IMG/VR virus record: IMGVR_UViG_3300025289_000033 | Location: 1 to 53,037 of that record | Direction: 5' to 3' (one strand) | Length of the DNA stretch: 53,037 nucleotides | Origin: a virus | In this document: positions 1-7,051 of the stretch, in pieces | How positions within the stretch are numbered: the first letter of the stretch is position 1 | How the letters are laid out: every line of letters starts with the position of its first letter | Made by a program: the position numbers and the translations under genes | The notes under the pieces: model-generated | What the model saw: only the letters and a program-made list of their open reading frames with translations | What the model was told of the DNA's origin: nothing | Databases searched by the model: none

Positions 1-1
1 T

Positions 2-127
2 TTCTGATAAAATTTCAATATGAGACATGATTTTATCTTTTGAAATTGATTTTTTTTTGTGAATATGTCGCCCAATAAGGAGCCTTGAAAGCTCCCCCCC
101 CCAGTTAATTAAATCTTGTGTGTTCAT
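2..127 (-). CDS. partial hypothetical protein, N-terminus only
   Basis: A leftward reading frame starts at ATG 127-125 and stays open for 42 codons to the window edge, so its C-terminus is outside. It begins MNTQDLINWGGELSRLLIGR. The start lies one base after the stop of the upstream gene (129-323), which suggests one operon, and is preceded by an A-rich leader. Codons 9-12 contain a run of nine G on the coding strand (C9 at 94-102 on the plus strand), which could cause slippage or be a sequencing error. I do not recognise the family. Confidence 0.5.
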   Translation of the reverse strand, partial: MNTQDLINWGGELSRLLIGRHIHKKKSISKDKIMSHIEILSE

Positions 128-128
128 T

Positions 129-323
129 TTATTTGCAAATTTCAGGATATAAATCTTCAACACATGCCTGATGCGAATTTTGAGCGTTTATTACTTTCAC
201 ATCACTTGCTTTAATTGTTGCATCTAATTGTTGAAATCTTGCAACTGCATTTACTTTTTTGTAAGCTTTAATTTGAGTGAAAGTTCCGTTTACACTTGCT
301 GAGAATACTTTTGAATTTTTCAT
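129..323 (-). CDS. small hypothetical protein, 64 aa
   Basis: Leftward ORF of 64 residues with an A-rich start region and tight spacing to the next leftward gene (one base). It has one Cys pair near the C-terminus (QACVEDLYPEIC) and no membrane segment or known motif. No function can be assigned. It is kept as a gene because of the operon-like spacing and the absence of a competing frame. Confidence 0.5.
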   Translation of the reverse strand: MKNSKVFSASVNGTFTQIKAYKKVNAVARFQQLDATIKASDVKVINAQNSHQACVEDLYPEICK

Positions 324-678
324 TGTAGTAATTTTTATTTGTTTTGTATCTTATTGATGAAGTAAAAATAACGCATTTGTGTGATACGTGCAAGCATTTT
401 TATAATTATTTTTCATGTTGTACAACATTTTTATAAAACCACCAACTTTTTACTATATAAATAATAGTCCTACTATGTTTATAGTAATGAAAATCACCAC
501 ATTTAAACACGGTTAAATTGATACGGTTTTTAAGCCCTCATCTACTTTTGTATTTTGCCGTGTGATACGGTTTTTATGCCCGTGTGACTATTATCTACCC
601 TGGGCAGTGTAAATATACCAGAAATAAAAAAAGCTACCCAAAATTGGATAGCTTTAAAACAATGAAAAAAGCAAATTA
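324..678. other. noncoding interval with short repeats and a terminator
   Basis: About 355 bases without a convincing gene. It holds the leftward terminator at 626-655 and two near-identical direct repeats, TGATACGGTTTTTAAGCCC-like at 519-537 and TGATACGGTTTTTATGCCC at 563-581. The second lies next to CCGTGTG words. No promoter matching TAnnTTTG was found for the gene at 129-323. Confidence 0.5.
626..655 (-). terminator. intrinsic terminator of the 679-999 gene
   Basis: On the minus strand AAAGCTA and TAGCTTT pair around a CC/GG-closed AAUUUU loop. The 3' arm runs into seven T, 24 bases after the stop of the leftward gene at 679-999. The T-run is on the correct side for leftward transcription only. 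Confidence 0.8.
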
Positions 679-999
679 TTAATCAAGCAAATAATAAACG
701 CCTTTATAAATAAACTCGGTTTTACCCGACTTTGGATGTGTGCCTGTGTATGTAATACAGTTAGCCAATTCACCGGAATCAAAATATAGATATTCATTGG
801 CTTCAATGTTTTCAATTATAGGTTCATCGTTATCCTCATAATAACGCATTGTCATTTCATAATCTTCTGGATACTCAAAATTATCAACAGATTCAACGGA
901 TAGTAAAAAATTTCTATGTTCATTTATTGCCCGTTCTTTTGCGTGTTCTACCAACTCACTGAAAGAATACAGCCTTACTCTAATATCAACAGTTTTCAT
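679..999 (-). CDS. small phage protein resembling the 'YSFSELVEHAKERAI' antitoxin-like family
   Basis: 106 residues, leftward. The N-terminus (VRLYSFSELVEHAKERAINE) resembles a small acidic protein family that is common in phages and is sometimes labelled toxin-antitoxin stability system antitoxin, where 'F/L-D-E-L-S-E-E-A-K-E-K-A' opens the protein. The rest is acidic with several Tyr. The gene stands alone between its own promoter (1030-1060) and terminator (626-655). No toxin partner is visible. The family likeness is from memory of the motif; function is unknown. Confidence 0.7.
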   Translation of the reverse strand: MKTVDIRVRLYSFSELVEHAKERAINEHRNFLLSVESVDNFEYPEDYEMTMRYYEDNDEPIIENIEANEYLYFDSGELANCITYTGTHPKSGKTEFIYKGVYYLLD

Positions 1000-1029
1000 A
1001 ATATTTTAATTTTTGTGATTAATAATAGA

Positions 1030-1060
1030 CAAATATAAATACTATAAACAACATAAACAA
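1030..1060 (-). promoter_or_regulatory. leftward promoter, TTG-N20-TATATTTG
   Basis: On the minus strand TTG (1060-1058) is followed after 20 bases by TATATTTG (1037-1030), the Bacteroidetes -33/-7 consensus. It drives the 679-999 gene and sits back-to-back with the rightward promoter at 1077-1104. Confidence 0.75.
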
Positions 1061-1076
1061 ACAAAACAAAATTATT

Positions 1077-1104
1077 TTGTAAAAAATATTATAATGTAAC
1101 TTTG
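1077..1104 (+). promoter_or_regulatory. rightward promoter, TTG-N17-TAACTTTG
   Basis: TTG at 1077-1079 and TAACTTTG at 1097-1104. Transcription would begin near 1108-1110, so the in-frame ATG at 1102 would be outside the mRNA and the ATG at 1129 is the likely start. Confidence 0.75.
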
Positions 1105-1128
1105 CATGGTTACACTAATATAATAATT

Positions 1129-1695
1129 ATGAATAAAAGAGTATTACCAGTTAATCAGTGTGTTTATGTTATATACAACAAAGAGTATGATATAACCAAA
1201 ATAGGAATAAGCCAGAACCCCGAAACAAGATTAATAGAATTAGAAACGGGTGCGGGGTGTGAATTAGTTATTAAACATCAAACAATGCCATTAATGAATG
1301 CAAGACAAATAGAAAAACTATGCCACAAACATTTTAAACCTCATCATAAACGCGGTGAATGGTTTTACATAGACCCGGCGCGTGTGATTGAATATATTAA
1401 AACCCTTACTTTACACTATGACGAAATAACTAATATGTACATGAATAATAAAACCATTACAGAAATAGCAGATAAATATGACGTAACAAGACAGGCTATA
1501 ATTAAAAGACTAAAAGAATACGGAATACACAAAGAACACAAGCCAATAAAACTACCCGAACACAAGGAATCAATTATTGATATTACTAATTATTCGCGTG
1601 TGGATAAAAATATCTATAAAGACGAACAAGGGAATACTATACAAATACAATATAAAAATGGTGCGTTCTACAAAATAGCTGAAGTAGTAAATTAA
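1129..1695 (+). CDS. GIY-YIG/T5orf172-like protein with C-terminal HTH
   Basis: 188 residues from ATG 1129, chosen because the promoter -7 box ends at 1104. Residues 7-75 (CVYVIYNKEYDITKIGIS ... RLIELETGAG ... FKPHHKRGEWFYI) have the pattern of the T5orf172/Mug113 branch of GIY-YIG nucleases: 'YVI' strand, 'KIGIS' strand, Arg-rich helix, and the closing H-x-GEWF. Residues about 95-130 (ITEIADKYDVTRQAIIKRL) form a helix-turn-helix. Such proteins are selfish endonucleases or DNA-binding regulators. The gene is one of only two rightward genes in the left arm and has its own promoter, which fits a separate mobile or regulatory gene. Nuclease activity is inferred. Confidence 0.75.
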   Translation: MNKRVLPVNQCVYVIYNKEYDITKIGISQNPETRLIELETGAGCELVIKHQTMPLMNARQIEKLCHKHFKPHHKRGEWFYIDPARVIEYIKTLTLHYDEITNMYMNNKTITEIADKYDVTRQAIIKRLKEYGIHKEHKPIKLPEHKESIIDITNYSRVDKNIYKDEQGNTIQIQYKNGAFYKIAEVVN

Positions 1696-1977
1696 ACTAA
1701 AAATTAACGTGCTTAAAGTACATTTAATTAAAAAACTTTTCTTTTCTCTAAAAATATATATAATTACTCAATAAAATCGGTAGTTTCAATAATTGCGTGT
1801 CTTATAATTGCTATTATGATAAACAGAAATGTACTCTTTGACTGAACACTGATAAATAATGCTTTCCCAGACTTCACCACATTGTTTTAAATCAACTATC
1901 TTTTTGAATGTGTGCAGTTATAAGCATAAAAAAGCCCGTCGTTAAACGGGCTTTAAATCAATCAGTGTGAAATTGCT
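1696..1977. other. noncoding interval with a possible decayed ORF
   Basis: AT-rich. On the minus strand codons from about 1921 to the TGA at 1786-1788 read as plausible protein (FKKIVDLKQCGEVWESII, then YQCSVKEYISVYHNS) but have no ATG, GTG or TTG start before an upstream stop. This looks like the tail of a broken gene. The terminator at 1928-1954 also lies here. Confidence 0.35.
1928..1954 (-). terminator. intrinsic terminator downstream of the 31-aa membrane peptide
   Basis: AAAGCCCGT pairs perfectly with ACGGGCTTT (9 bp, 6-nt loop). Read leftward it is followed by six T. It lies 24 bases after the stop of the small gene at 1978-2073, which supports that gene being expressed. Confidence 0.85.
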
Positions 1978-2073
1978 TTATGAGATGGATATAATCAGAC
2001 ACACGGCTAAGAACCAACCCGACACAACTGCCACGATAATTGTTGAAATAACTGTATTAACTTTTGTTTTCAT
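1978..2073 (-). CDS. 31-residue single-pass membrane peptide
   Basis: Leftward ATG 2073 to TAA 1978. The product is MKTKVNTVI followed by a long hydrophobic stretch (STIIVAVVSGWFLAVCLIIS). The Lys residues at the N-terminus and the roughly 20-residue hydrophobic segment predict a single transmembrane helix. The gene is followed at once by a strong leftward terminator and lies downstream of the 2143-2400 gene. Small membrane peptides of this kind in phages may act in superinfection exclusion or lysis; neither can be told from sequence. Confidence 0.6.
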   Translation of the reverse strand: MKTKVNTVISTIIVAVVSGWFLAVCLIISIS

Positions 2074-2142
2074 AATGATAAATATTTAATTGATTAATAG
2101 ATAAATTAACACGGTTTAAGGCTGAACCGTGAACCAGGTAAA

Positions 2143-2400
2143 CTAATTATAAACTACCTTGGATAAACCGTTCTTTGCGATTATTTCGTCAAATTCAGCA
2201 CAAAGACCGTTGTCTTGATATATTAATCCAAGTAACCGAATGAATTGAATATTGTTAATTGTCGGTTTTCGACCTGCCTGAACACAAAGCATTGTTTTAG
2301 CTTGTTTCCAACCAGGGGCTAAATGTTGTTTGAACTTATAATAAGTAATTGCATCAAGTAATAAAGACTTTATTGTCAGTCTGTTAAATGTTGTTTCCAT
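2143..2400 (-). CDS. hypothetical protein, 85 aa
   Basis: 85 residues, leftward, with a promoter 33 bases upstream (2433-2463). It is basic and slightly Cys-containing with the segment KTMLCVQAGRKPTINNIQFI, and has no motif I recognise. It forms a short operon with the 31-residue membrane peptide downstream; the terminator at 1928-1954 ends the unit. Confidence 0.65.
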   Translation of the reverse strand: METTFNRLTIKSLLLDAITYYKFKQHLAPGWKQAKTMLCVQAGRKPTINNIQFIRLLGLIYQDNGLCAEFDEIIAKNGLSKVVYN

Positions 2401-2695
2401 AATATATACTTTTTAATTGATTAATAATAGAACAAAGCTACAACTAATAATTGAATAAAACAATAGCTATCTGAATTTATTTTAATCACACGGCACAAAC
2501 AACACAGTTTTAAATATCTGTTCTAACACGTCAAACAAGCGATTTAAACTACTTTCTTTGTCTGAAGATAGTAACACAGTGAAACTGCTTTATTTTGTAA
2601 TATGAATTGAAAATTGAAACTAAAGTCGATGGTACGGTTCGCAGTTTTCGTTTCTTATTTGTTTGTAGTTCAGTGAATTAATAGTGCAGGGTACA
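2401..2695. other. promoter region and weak coding remnant
   Basis: Holds the leftward promoter at 2433-2463. On the minus strand 2577-2482 can be read from GTG as a 31-residue peptide (LLSSDKESSLNRLFDVLEQI then FKTVLFVPCD). It has protein-like composition but no good start context, so it may be a relic of a longer gene. Nothing else is seen. Confidence 0.35.
2433..2463 (-). promoter_or_regulatory. leftward promoter, TTG-N20-TAGCTTTG
   Basis: Minus-strand TTG at 2463-2461 and TAGCTTTG at 2440-2433 with the optimal 20-base spacer. The start codon of the downstream gene is at 2400. Confidence 0.75.
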
Positions 2696-3553
2696 CTAAC
2701 CTAATCGTTCGTTCTCAGAGGAATTACTGTATCTGTCGTACTGAGTTACTTCTGTTGATTTTATATAATTAAATATCTGGAGATGGTCGAAGTCTATCCT
2801 TCCGTATATCATGTGAAAGTTATCGTGACAGTTTTTGCACAGTAGTATTCCGTTAGATAATGTAAGTGCTAATTCTGGTTTTGTGTTTATTGGTATTATG
2901 TGGTGTGATGCTGTATTCTGTTTAGGGAATGTGTTTTTGCATTTTTGGCACACACCGTTGAACCTGTCATATACCAATCTACTAAACTTTGATAGTTTTC
3001 TGCTTATTCTGTCCCTATATGATGGTTCTTTATATTCACCGTTTTCTATTTTATCCTTTATTCTTTTTTTAGCAGACCTTTTGCCTTGTTCTATTTTGTG
3101 CTGTTGAAATTCCTTATCACATAGTTTTCTTCCTGCTTTTAGTACTGATGCCGTAAGTTCACACGGCTCACCGCATTTGCATACGCATTTATATTTAGCT
3201 ACTGGTCTTCCTTTTGGTGGTTTATGCCAACCTATATGTTCTAACACGGTAAATCTTCCTATTTTTTGTCCTGAAAGGTTTTTAAATCTTTTTGGCGTAA
3301 CGAATTTTGTTTTCTTAGTTGATACTTGTGTGTTTGAGGTATTATGGCTTATTGGGCATATTGGATTAGATAGGAATTTATTAAGTTCAAGTCTTGACAC
3401 ACCGCCGCATTCATGGCACTTTATTATTACAGAGTAGTACTCTGGCATCCTAAGTATTTCGGTTATCTCACAACTTCCGTATATTTTACCAACGTACTCT
3501 AATCGTTTCTGTTCAAGTCTTACTAATTTTATACGAGATAATTCTTGTGTCAT
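2696..3553 (-). CDS. HNH homing endonuclease with N-terminal zinc ribbon
   Basis: 285 residues. Residues about 90-155 contain 'GQKIGRFTVLEHIG ... YKCVCKCGE', the DNA-recognition ribbon often fused to phage HNH and AP2-HNH endonucleases. Residues about 185-255 are a complete HNH domain: CQKC, then SHHIIPIN (catalytic HH), the conserved Asn in LSNGILLC, then CKNCHDNFH. The first and last CxxC pairs bind the structural zinc. It is a free-standing enzyme, not inside another gene. Such genes cut intron- or gene-less relatives and spread by repair. Ends 19 bases before the next upstream gene, so it is co-transcribed with the early operon. Confidence 0.9.
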   Translation of the reverse strand: MTQELSRIKLVRLEQKRLEYVGKIYGSCEITEILRMPEYYSVIIKCHECGGVSRLELNKFLSNPICPISHNTSNTQVSTKKTKFVTPKRFKNLSGQKIGRFTVLEHIGWHKPPKGRPVAKYKCVCKCGEPCELTASVLKAGRKLCDKEFQQHKIEQGKRSAKKRIKDKIENGEYKEPSYRDRISRKLSKFSRLVYDRFNGVCQKCKNTFPKQNTASHHIIPINTKPELALTLSNGILLCKNCHDNFHMIYGRIDFDHLQIFNYIKSTEVTQYDRYSNSSENERLG

Positions 3554-3572
3554 TGTTTATATGTAATTATGG

Positions 3573-3782
3573 TTACACACGCGGCTCAGTCTTTATTTTC
3601 ACGACAAATGAGTTAAAATCATGTATTATGAATGTTTTTTCAGACAGGGATAGGGTATGTAGTTTATATACTTTATTATCTTCTGTCAATAGTTTTATTA
3701 GGGCTTCGCTTACTGGTTCTGTTCCTGAGCCGTCTCTTTTTATTCTACTGATAAAGACAAGGTTTTTTGCTTTTTTTCTCAT
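3573..3782 (-). CDS. hypothetical protein, 69 aa
   Basis: Short basic protein (MRKKAKNLVFISRIKRDGSG...) in the leftward early operon, 16 bases from the upstream gene. Alternating strands and a C-terminal 'FVVKIKTEPRV' suggest a small beta-rich fold. The plus-strand frame in the same place is a shadow. No function is recognisable. Confidence 0.6.
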   Translation of the reverse strand: MRKKAKNLVFISRIKRDGSGTEPVSEALIKLLTEDNKVYKLHTLSLSEKTFIIHDFNSFVVKIKTEPRV

Positions 3783-3798
3783 ATTCTATTCACCCCGT

Positions 3799-4047
3799 TC
3801 AGTCTATAAGGTTAATCACGTCGGTTATTGATTGCCTATTCACAAATCCTGTTTCACCACCCTCGTCACATTCTGTTTCTGCTTTATTTGATGCAAGTTC
3901 GATAGTTTGTTTACACGCCTCTACGCAGATTTCTTTAATCATTTGCATAGATATGTCGAAGTCTCTTTGAAACTCGTGTGCATCTTTACACCCGTATGCT
4001 TCGAGTATTATTTCTTCTAAGTTTATTCTGTCTTTCATATTATTCAC
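3799..4047 (-). CDS. hypothetical protein, 82 aa
   Basis: Acidic, mainly helical protein. It carries VEACKQTIELASNKAE, a pattern that recurs in neighbouring genes (helices with an Ala-Cys pair followed by an acidic stretch, compare 5331-5603 and 5839-6108). Those small phage proteins of Bacteroidetes are of unknown role. Separated by nine bases from the upstream gene. Confidence 0.65.
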   Translation of the reverse strand: MNNMKDRINLEEIILEAYGCKDAHEFQRDFDISMQMIKEICVEACKQTIELASNKAETECDEGGETGFVNRQSITDVINLID

Positions 4048-4056
4048 ACGGTTAAT

Positions 4057-4332
4057 CTATCTCATTCCATTTGCGTATTGCCAAGTAACTACATATCCTT
4101 GTTTAAATGCGTGCGCACCGAGTTCTATATCACGGTCTGAATAGTTACGAAGTTTAGAGTTTTTGGTTAATTTCTTTATTTCGTTGTCTATCCATTCCTC
4201 TTGTGGTAGTATATCCTTAATCACACGGCTGAACGCTTCTTTAGCGAGTTCTATTATTTTACCACGCGAGTAGTTATCTCTGTCAGCGTAGATTTCTGAC
4301 ATGATTTGATTAAACTGGTCTTGTGCTGTCAT
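4057..4332 (-). CDS. hypothetical protein, 91 aa
   Basis: A longer reading to 4512 exists, but the region above 4332 is occupied by the better-coding frame of 4310-4594. ATG 4332 sits in an A-rich context (AAAGAAAGAAACA before ATG), so that start is used. The product begins MTAQDQFNQIMSEIYADRD and ends with an aromatic segment (GYVVTWQYANGMR). It overlaps the upstream gene by 23 bases. Helical and charged; no known motif. Confidence 0.65.
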   Translation of the reverse strand: MTAQDQFNQIMSEIYADRDNYSRGKIIELAKEAFSRVIKDILPQEEWIDNEIKKLTKNSKLRNYSDRDIELGAHAFKQGYVVTWQYANGMR

Positions 4333-4594
4333 TGTTTCTTTCTTTAATGAATATTTCAAAAAGTTGTTTGGTTGGAATTGGTTTCTTATCATCATGTCTG
4401 AAATGTTTCCATCCGTATTCTTTCGCAAAGTCTGCGAACTCACAAAACACAGGTTCGAGTTCTGATATGTCGAATTGTGTTCCGTACTTAAATTGATTAA
4501 TTGCAAATTCATCGTGTTGTCTCATCCAATCTGGATTATATTCACAATTATCTTTTGCTTCCTGTTCAATCTTTTCTTTCGGTATTAGTTCCAT
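4310..4594 (-). CDS. hypothetical protein, 94 aa
   Basis: Acidic and aromatic-rich (EPVFCEFADFAKEYGWKHF). It has a promoter-like TACCTTTG at 4622-4629, 28 bases upstream of ATG 4594, and overlaps the next gene by 23 bases. No family recognised. Confidence 0.65.
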   Translation of the reverse strand: MELIPKEKIEQEAKDNCEYNPDWMRQHDEFAINQFKYGTQFDISELEPVFCEFADFAKEYGWKHFRHDDKKPIPTKQLFEIFIKERNNDSTRPV

Positions 4595-4621
4595 GATTAT
4601 TAATTATTATTTTACACCACG

Positions 4622-4629
4622 CAAAGGTA
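4622..4629 (-). promoter_or_regulatory. leftward -7 box TACCTTTG
   Basis: CAAAGGTA on the plus strand. No clear TTG is found at the expected upstream distance, so the -33 element is weak or absent. It would start transcription of the 4310-4594 gene and the small genes below it. Confidence 0.5.
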
Positions 4630-4641
4630 GTGATAAAAACG

Positions 4642-5334
4642 TTATATAAGCCTCCTTAAATGTCTTTTTATTTTCTTCAGTATTGTATCACGCTGCTGAG
4701 TTTCGTGGAATGAAGGCACACCCGACGTAACCCTGCCCGTGTTTATGTTGTTACCCTTTTTGAAGATTACTATGCTGTCGAAGAAGTGTATTGATTCACA
4801 CGGAAAATAAGCAGGCTTGTAATGTACAGAATTAAGTTCGTCTATTTTACTCTTAGCGTATTCAATAAATGTTCCTTTTCTTTTTACACCACCGCCAAAC
4901 TCACGCCAATAAGAAGTGTGTGTGTCTTCCACAAGGTATATGTGGTCAACGATGCTGTACATAACGTCAAAGGCTGTTATCTGCTGTATCATTGTGTGTC
5001 CACCATCGTCAATGAGAATATCAACGTGTACAAGTTCTTTAGCAACTTCTGACATGAAATTGGTGTCAGACTGTGAGCCTATGAAGATTTTTATTCTGTC
5101 TTCCTCAAATGTTTTACAGATAGGGTTAATGTCTATACCGAATATCTCTGCTTTATCACCGAAATAGTGCTTCCACATTTGCAGGCTACCACCATGAGAA
5201 ACGCCTATTTCAAGTATTCTGACGGGTGTGTTGCGGAACTGTGAGAAGTACTCTTCGTATATATCGAAGTAGTGATTCCACTTGTCTATTTTACGTTTGG
5301 TGTTGTTGTAGAAGTATTCTTTTATGTCGTTCAT
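4642..5334 (-). CDS. class I SAM-dependent methyltransferase, macrocin/TylF-like
   Basis: 230 residues. Motif I is RILEIGVSHGGSLQMW (residues 39-54), the SAM-binding Gly loop; motif II acid is in IFGIDINP (about 64-71); LVHVDILIDDGGHTMIQQI (about 102-120) is the 'DGGH' metal/acceptor motif of TylF/MycE-type sugar O-methyltransferases and cephalosporin-hydroxylase-like relatives. A basic C-terminus (KKIKRHLRRLI) may contact nucleic acid or membrane. The family methylates hydroxyls of sugars. With the GT2 enzyme at 9231-10022 it may modify a phage or host glycan. Overlaps the upstream gene by four bases (ATGA). Confidence 0.8.
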   Translation of the reverse strand: MNDIKEYFYNNTKRKIDKWNHYFDIYEEYFSQFRNTPVRILEIGVSHGGSLQMWKHYFGDKAEIFGIDINPICKTFEEDRIKIFIGSQSDTNFMSEVAKELVHVDILIDDGGHTMIQQITAFDVMYSIVDHIYLVEDTHTSYWREFGGGVKRKGTFIEYAKSKIDELNSVHYKPAYFPCESIHFFDSIVIFKKGNNINTGRVTSGVPSFHETQQRDTILKKIKRHLRRLI

Positions 5335-5603
5335 AACTTCCCTATTTCTTTTTTAACTAATTCTAACTGCACGATTTTATCAGCTACCGAATACACGTTT
5401 TCGCCTATAACGAGTTGTGTTGATTCACTGTATCTCTGATAGTCTTTTATCATGTTGTCTATTTCTATTGTAGCACACGCCTTAGCGTTTCTAATTACTT
5501 GTTTTGGGTATGCGTAGTTTGAATCTGTGGGTTCACACGCATTGCCCTTGACGTAAGGCACGTATTTCATTGTCATTGATATTGCTTCGCTCTTTGGTGT
5601 CAT
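5331..5603 (-). CDS. small Bacteroidetes-phage protein, 90 aa
   Basis: The pattern 'A-K-x-C-A-x-I-x-I-D-x-M-I' (NAKACATIEIDNMI) followed by a helix ending VKKEIGKL is common in small proteins of Bacteroidetes phages that follow TPK-x-K-A-xx-L openings; the role is unknown. It overlaps both neighbours by four bases, which indicates coupled translation. Confidence 0.7.
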   Translation of the reverse strand: MTPKSEAISMTMKYVPYVKGNACEPTDSNYAYPKQVIRNAKACATIEIDNMIKDYQRYSESTQLVIGENVYSVADKIVQLELVKKEIGKL

Positions 5604-5827
5604 ATCTTAATTTCAATGTGATTTAAAAAGTCATGTCTTAGTTCGTGTATGTCGGATAGATTATTATACACACCGTCTAATTCATACGCCCAACACGCAG
5701 AATCATCATTGTACACGATAGTGCTTTCAAAAGAAGGCAATAAGTATCCGTTGTGTGCTGTGTATATGAATTTATCGTTTTCATATAGCTGTATTCCGTT
5801 TTTATCTGTTACTCCCCTTGCTTTCAT
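5600..5827 (-). CDS. YopX-like small protein, 75 aa
   Basis: Opens with RGVTDKNGIQLYENDKFIYT, the 'R-x-x-x-D-x-x-G-x-x-(I/M)-Y-E-x-D' signature of YopX-family proteins, followed by a strand with IVYNDDSACWAYEL. The family is a small beta-barrel found in many prophages; function is not established. Overlaps the next gene by four bases. Confidence 0.7.
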   Translation of the reverse strand: MKARGVTDKNGIQLYENDKFIYTAHNGYLLPSFESTIVYNDDSACWAYELDGVYNNLSDIHELRHDFLNHIEIKI

Positions 5828-5838
5828 AAGTGTAATTA

Positions 5839-6108
5839 TTACTTCTGTTTATTCGATGAGGGTAATTTAAGTTTAAGTATTGAATCTTTATCCACTGTGG
5901 CGTATTCCATATAGTATTTCACACACGCAGCTTCCGCAGCAGCTTCTATTGCTTCATTCCACACGGTATTACCCATATATTCAGCACACGCCATAAACCC
6001 TTCTATGTACCGTTCACGCAATAGCTTCATAGTTGGCTTAGTTTCAAGTTCACTGTCAGCACACGCAATGCCTATGCTCTTTAGTTTTGCTACGTCTATT
6101 AGTTTCAT
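5839..6108 (-). CDS. small helical protein, 89 aa
   Basis: A helical, Ala- and Glu-rich protein (NEAIEAAAEAACVKYYMEYA) with three Ala-Cys pairs encoded by GCGTGT words. Its ATG at 6108 overlaps the stop of the preceding 52-residue gene (ATGA). Resembles other small proteins in the same operon; no function known. Confidence 0.7.
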   Translation of the reverse strand: MKLIDVAKLKSIGIACADSELETKPTMKLLRERYIEGFMACAEYMGNTVWNEAIEAAAEAACVKYYMEYATVDKDSILKLKLPSSNKQK

Positions 6109-6263
6109 TGTATTTCAAATTTACCTTTATGCCACTGTATTTGCACCACCTCTCCTGTCTTCTTGTTAACATAAGTCTTTGGGACTTGTGTTTTGCGTTT
6201 TAGATAACTGTTGTATTCCAACACAGGCTCGTATTGAGTTATATCTACTGATTCTTTTTTCAT
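6105..6263 (-). CDS. small basic protein, 52 aa
   Basis: ATG 6263 to TGA 6105; the product starts MKKESVDITQYEPVLEYNSY and ends TYVNKKTGEVVQIQWHKGKF plus EIQ. It sits in an operon with a four-base ATGA overlap at its 3' end. Lys-rich with a TGE turn and short strands; may be a small nucleic-acid-binding protein, but that is a guess. Confidence 0.65.
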   Translation of the reverse strand: MKKESVDITQYEPVLEYNSYLKRKTQVPKTYVNKKTGEVVQIQWHKGKFEIQ

Positions 6264-6325
6264 AGCTTACATTTATACCCACTCAGGTACGATAATGCCT
6301 CACACGGCTCGTAGCGTACCCACAA
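6260..6325 (-). CDS. possible 21-residue ORF with TTG start
   Basis: On the minus strand TTG TGG GTA CGC reads to a TGA that overlaps the ATG of the next gene (CTATGA). The peptide is (M)WVRYEPCEALSYLSGYKC plus KL. It fills the only gap in this stretch of the operon and has protein-like content, but there is no ATG. It could be the end of a truncated gene. Confidence 0.25.
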   Translation of the reverse strand: MWVRYEPCEALSYLSGYKCKL

Positions 6326-6329
6326 GGGA

Positions 6330-6449
6330 TTATTCTACCTCTACTTTAATCACACCCGAAATATCATATATGCTTTCTGCTATTTCTGCTTTTAAGTCTT
6401 CACGTTCCATGTCTTCGTATTCGACTGTTACTTTAAATGTTGTTTTCAT
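6330..6449 (-). CDS. small acidic protein, 39 aa
   Basis: ATG 6449 to TAA 6330: MKTTFKVTVEYEDMEREDLK, then an acidic helix and a strand (ISGVIKVEVE). The start overlaps the end of the upstream gene by 17 bases. The beta-alpha-beta layout with an acidic middle is typical of very small phage proteins; no function known. Confidence 0.6.
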   Translation of the reverse strand: MKTTFKVTVEYEDMEREDLKAEIAESIYDISGVIKVEVE

Positions 6450-6837
6450 CTTTTATTATTTTAATTCTACCTTCTTTACTGTAAGTTAATCCCGGACTTG
6501 AATACACGTTCCACGTATCACCTTTGCCAACAAGTTCCTCCCATATTGGTCTGTATATGTCGTATGCGATATTGGCATCTTCTGACAAATGTGGTGAACC
6601 TATACCGTATGATTCATTTAATTGTAATCCTGTAAGCACAGATTTAAGTATGTTCAGTTGTTCTTCAACATGATTCCTTAAACTCCAAAATTGAGAATCT
6701 TTGTTTCTGTTTTCATATTCTTTCCATTCCATTGCATCGGGTATCTCCCATTGTCCTGCAAGGAATCTTGAATAGAACTCTAACCCTATTGCTACGATTT
6801 GGAGTTGTGTATCGTTAAATTCAATTGTATATTTCAC
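6433..6837 (-). CDS. hypothetical phage protein, 134 aa
   Basis: Opens with FNDTQLQIVAIGLEFYSRFLAGQW. Proteins with a 'L-x-x-x-T-x-L-E-F-Y-S-R-x-x-x-G-Q' opening recur in phages of Bacteroidetes and Firmicutes, without known function. A middle segment YGIGSPHLSEDANIAYDIYR contains a conserved-looking 'A-x-x-x-Y-D-x-Y-(Q/R)'. Overlaps both neighbours by 17 bases. Confidence 0.7.
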   Translation of the reverse strand: MKYTIEFNDTQLQIVAIGLEFYSRFLAGQWEIPDAMEWKEYENRNKDSQFWSLRNHVEEQLNILKSVLTGLQLNESYGIGSPHLSEDANIAYDIYRPIWEELVGKGDTWNVYSSPGLTYSKEGRIKIIKDENNI

Positions 6838-7051
6838 TTAATATTTTTTTTAGTTCTTTATAACTCAAAGCACACACAAATCTATCACCGGACGAGTATA
6901 TCAGTGTCCTGTTGCCTTCGTATGGAGAAACAGCGTCTATTGTTATAAACAGTGTTTTCTTTAGCTCACAATCGTCCAAGTCAACTTTTATTTCCAACTC
7001 TTCGAGCTTAGACGTTTCATCGGTGTTGTAGTAAATATCAAGTTCTATCAT
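6821..7051 (-). CDS. hypothetical protein, 76 aa
   Basis: Acidic, probably beta-rich (LKKTLFITIDAVSPYEGNRT). Overlaps its upstream gene by 14 bases and its downstream gene by 17 bases. No family recognised. Confidence 0.65.
   Translation of the reverse strand: MIELDIYYNTDETSKLEELEIKVDLDDCELKKTLFITIDAVSPYEGNRTLIYSSGDRFVCALSYKELKKILSEIYN

Noticed and set aside
519-581. Possible CRISPR-like repeat pair TGATACGGTTTTTA
   Set aside because: There are only two short copies with no regular spacers or leader; no CRISPR array is present in the window.
1102-1128. Upstream start for the GIY-YIG-like gene
   Set aside because: The codons from 1102 overlap the promoter -7 box and would be absent from the transcript; the start at 1129 fits the domain boundary better.
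2835-3831. Rightward ORFs of 67-94 codons opposite the HNH gene and its neighbours
   Set aside because: Their products are rich in Cys, Phe, Leu and Ser in the way expected of the reverse complement of lysine-rich genes. The leftward frames have the HNH motifs and operon spacing.
4333-4512. N-terminal 60-codon extension of the 4057-4332 gene
   Set aside because: The overlapping frame of 4310-4594 has better protein composition and its own start context, so the extension is a shadow.
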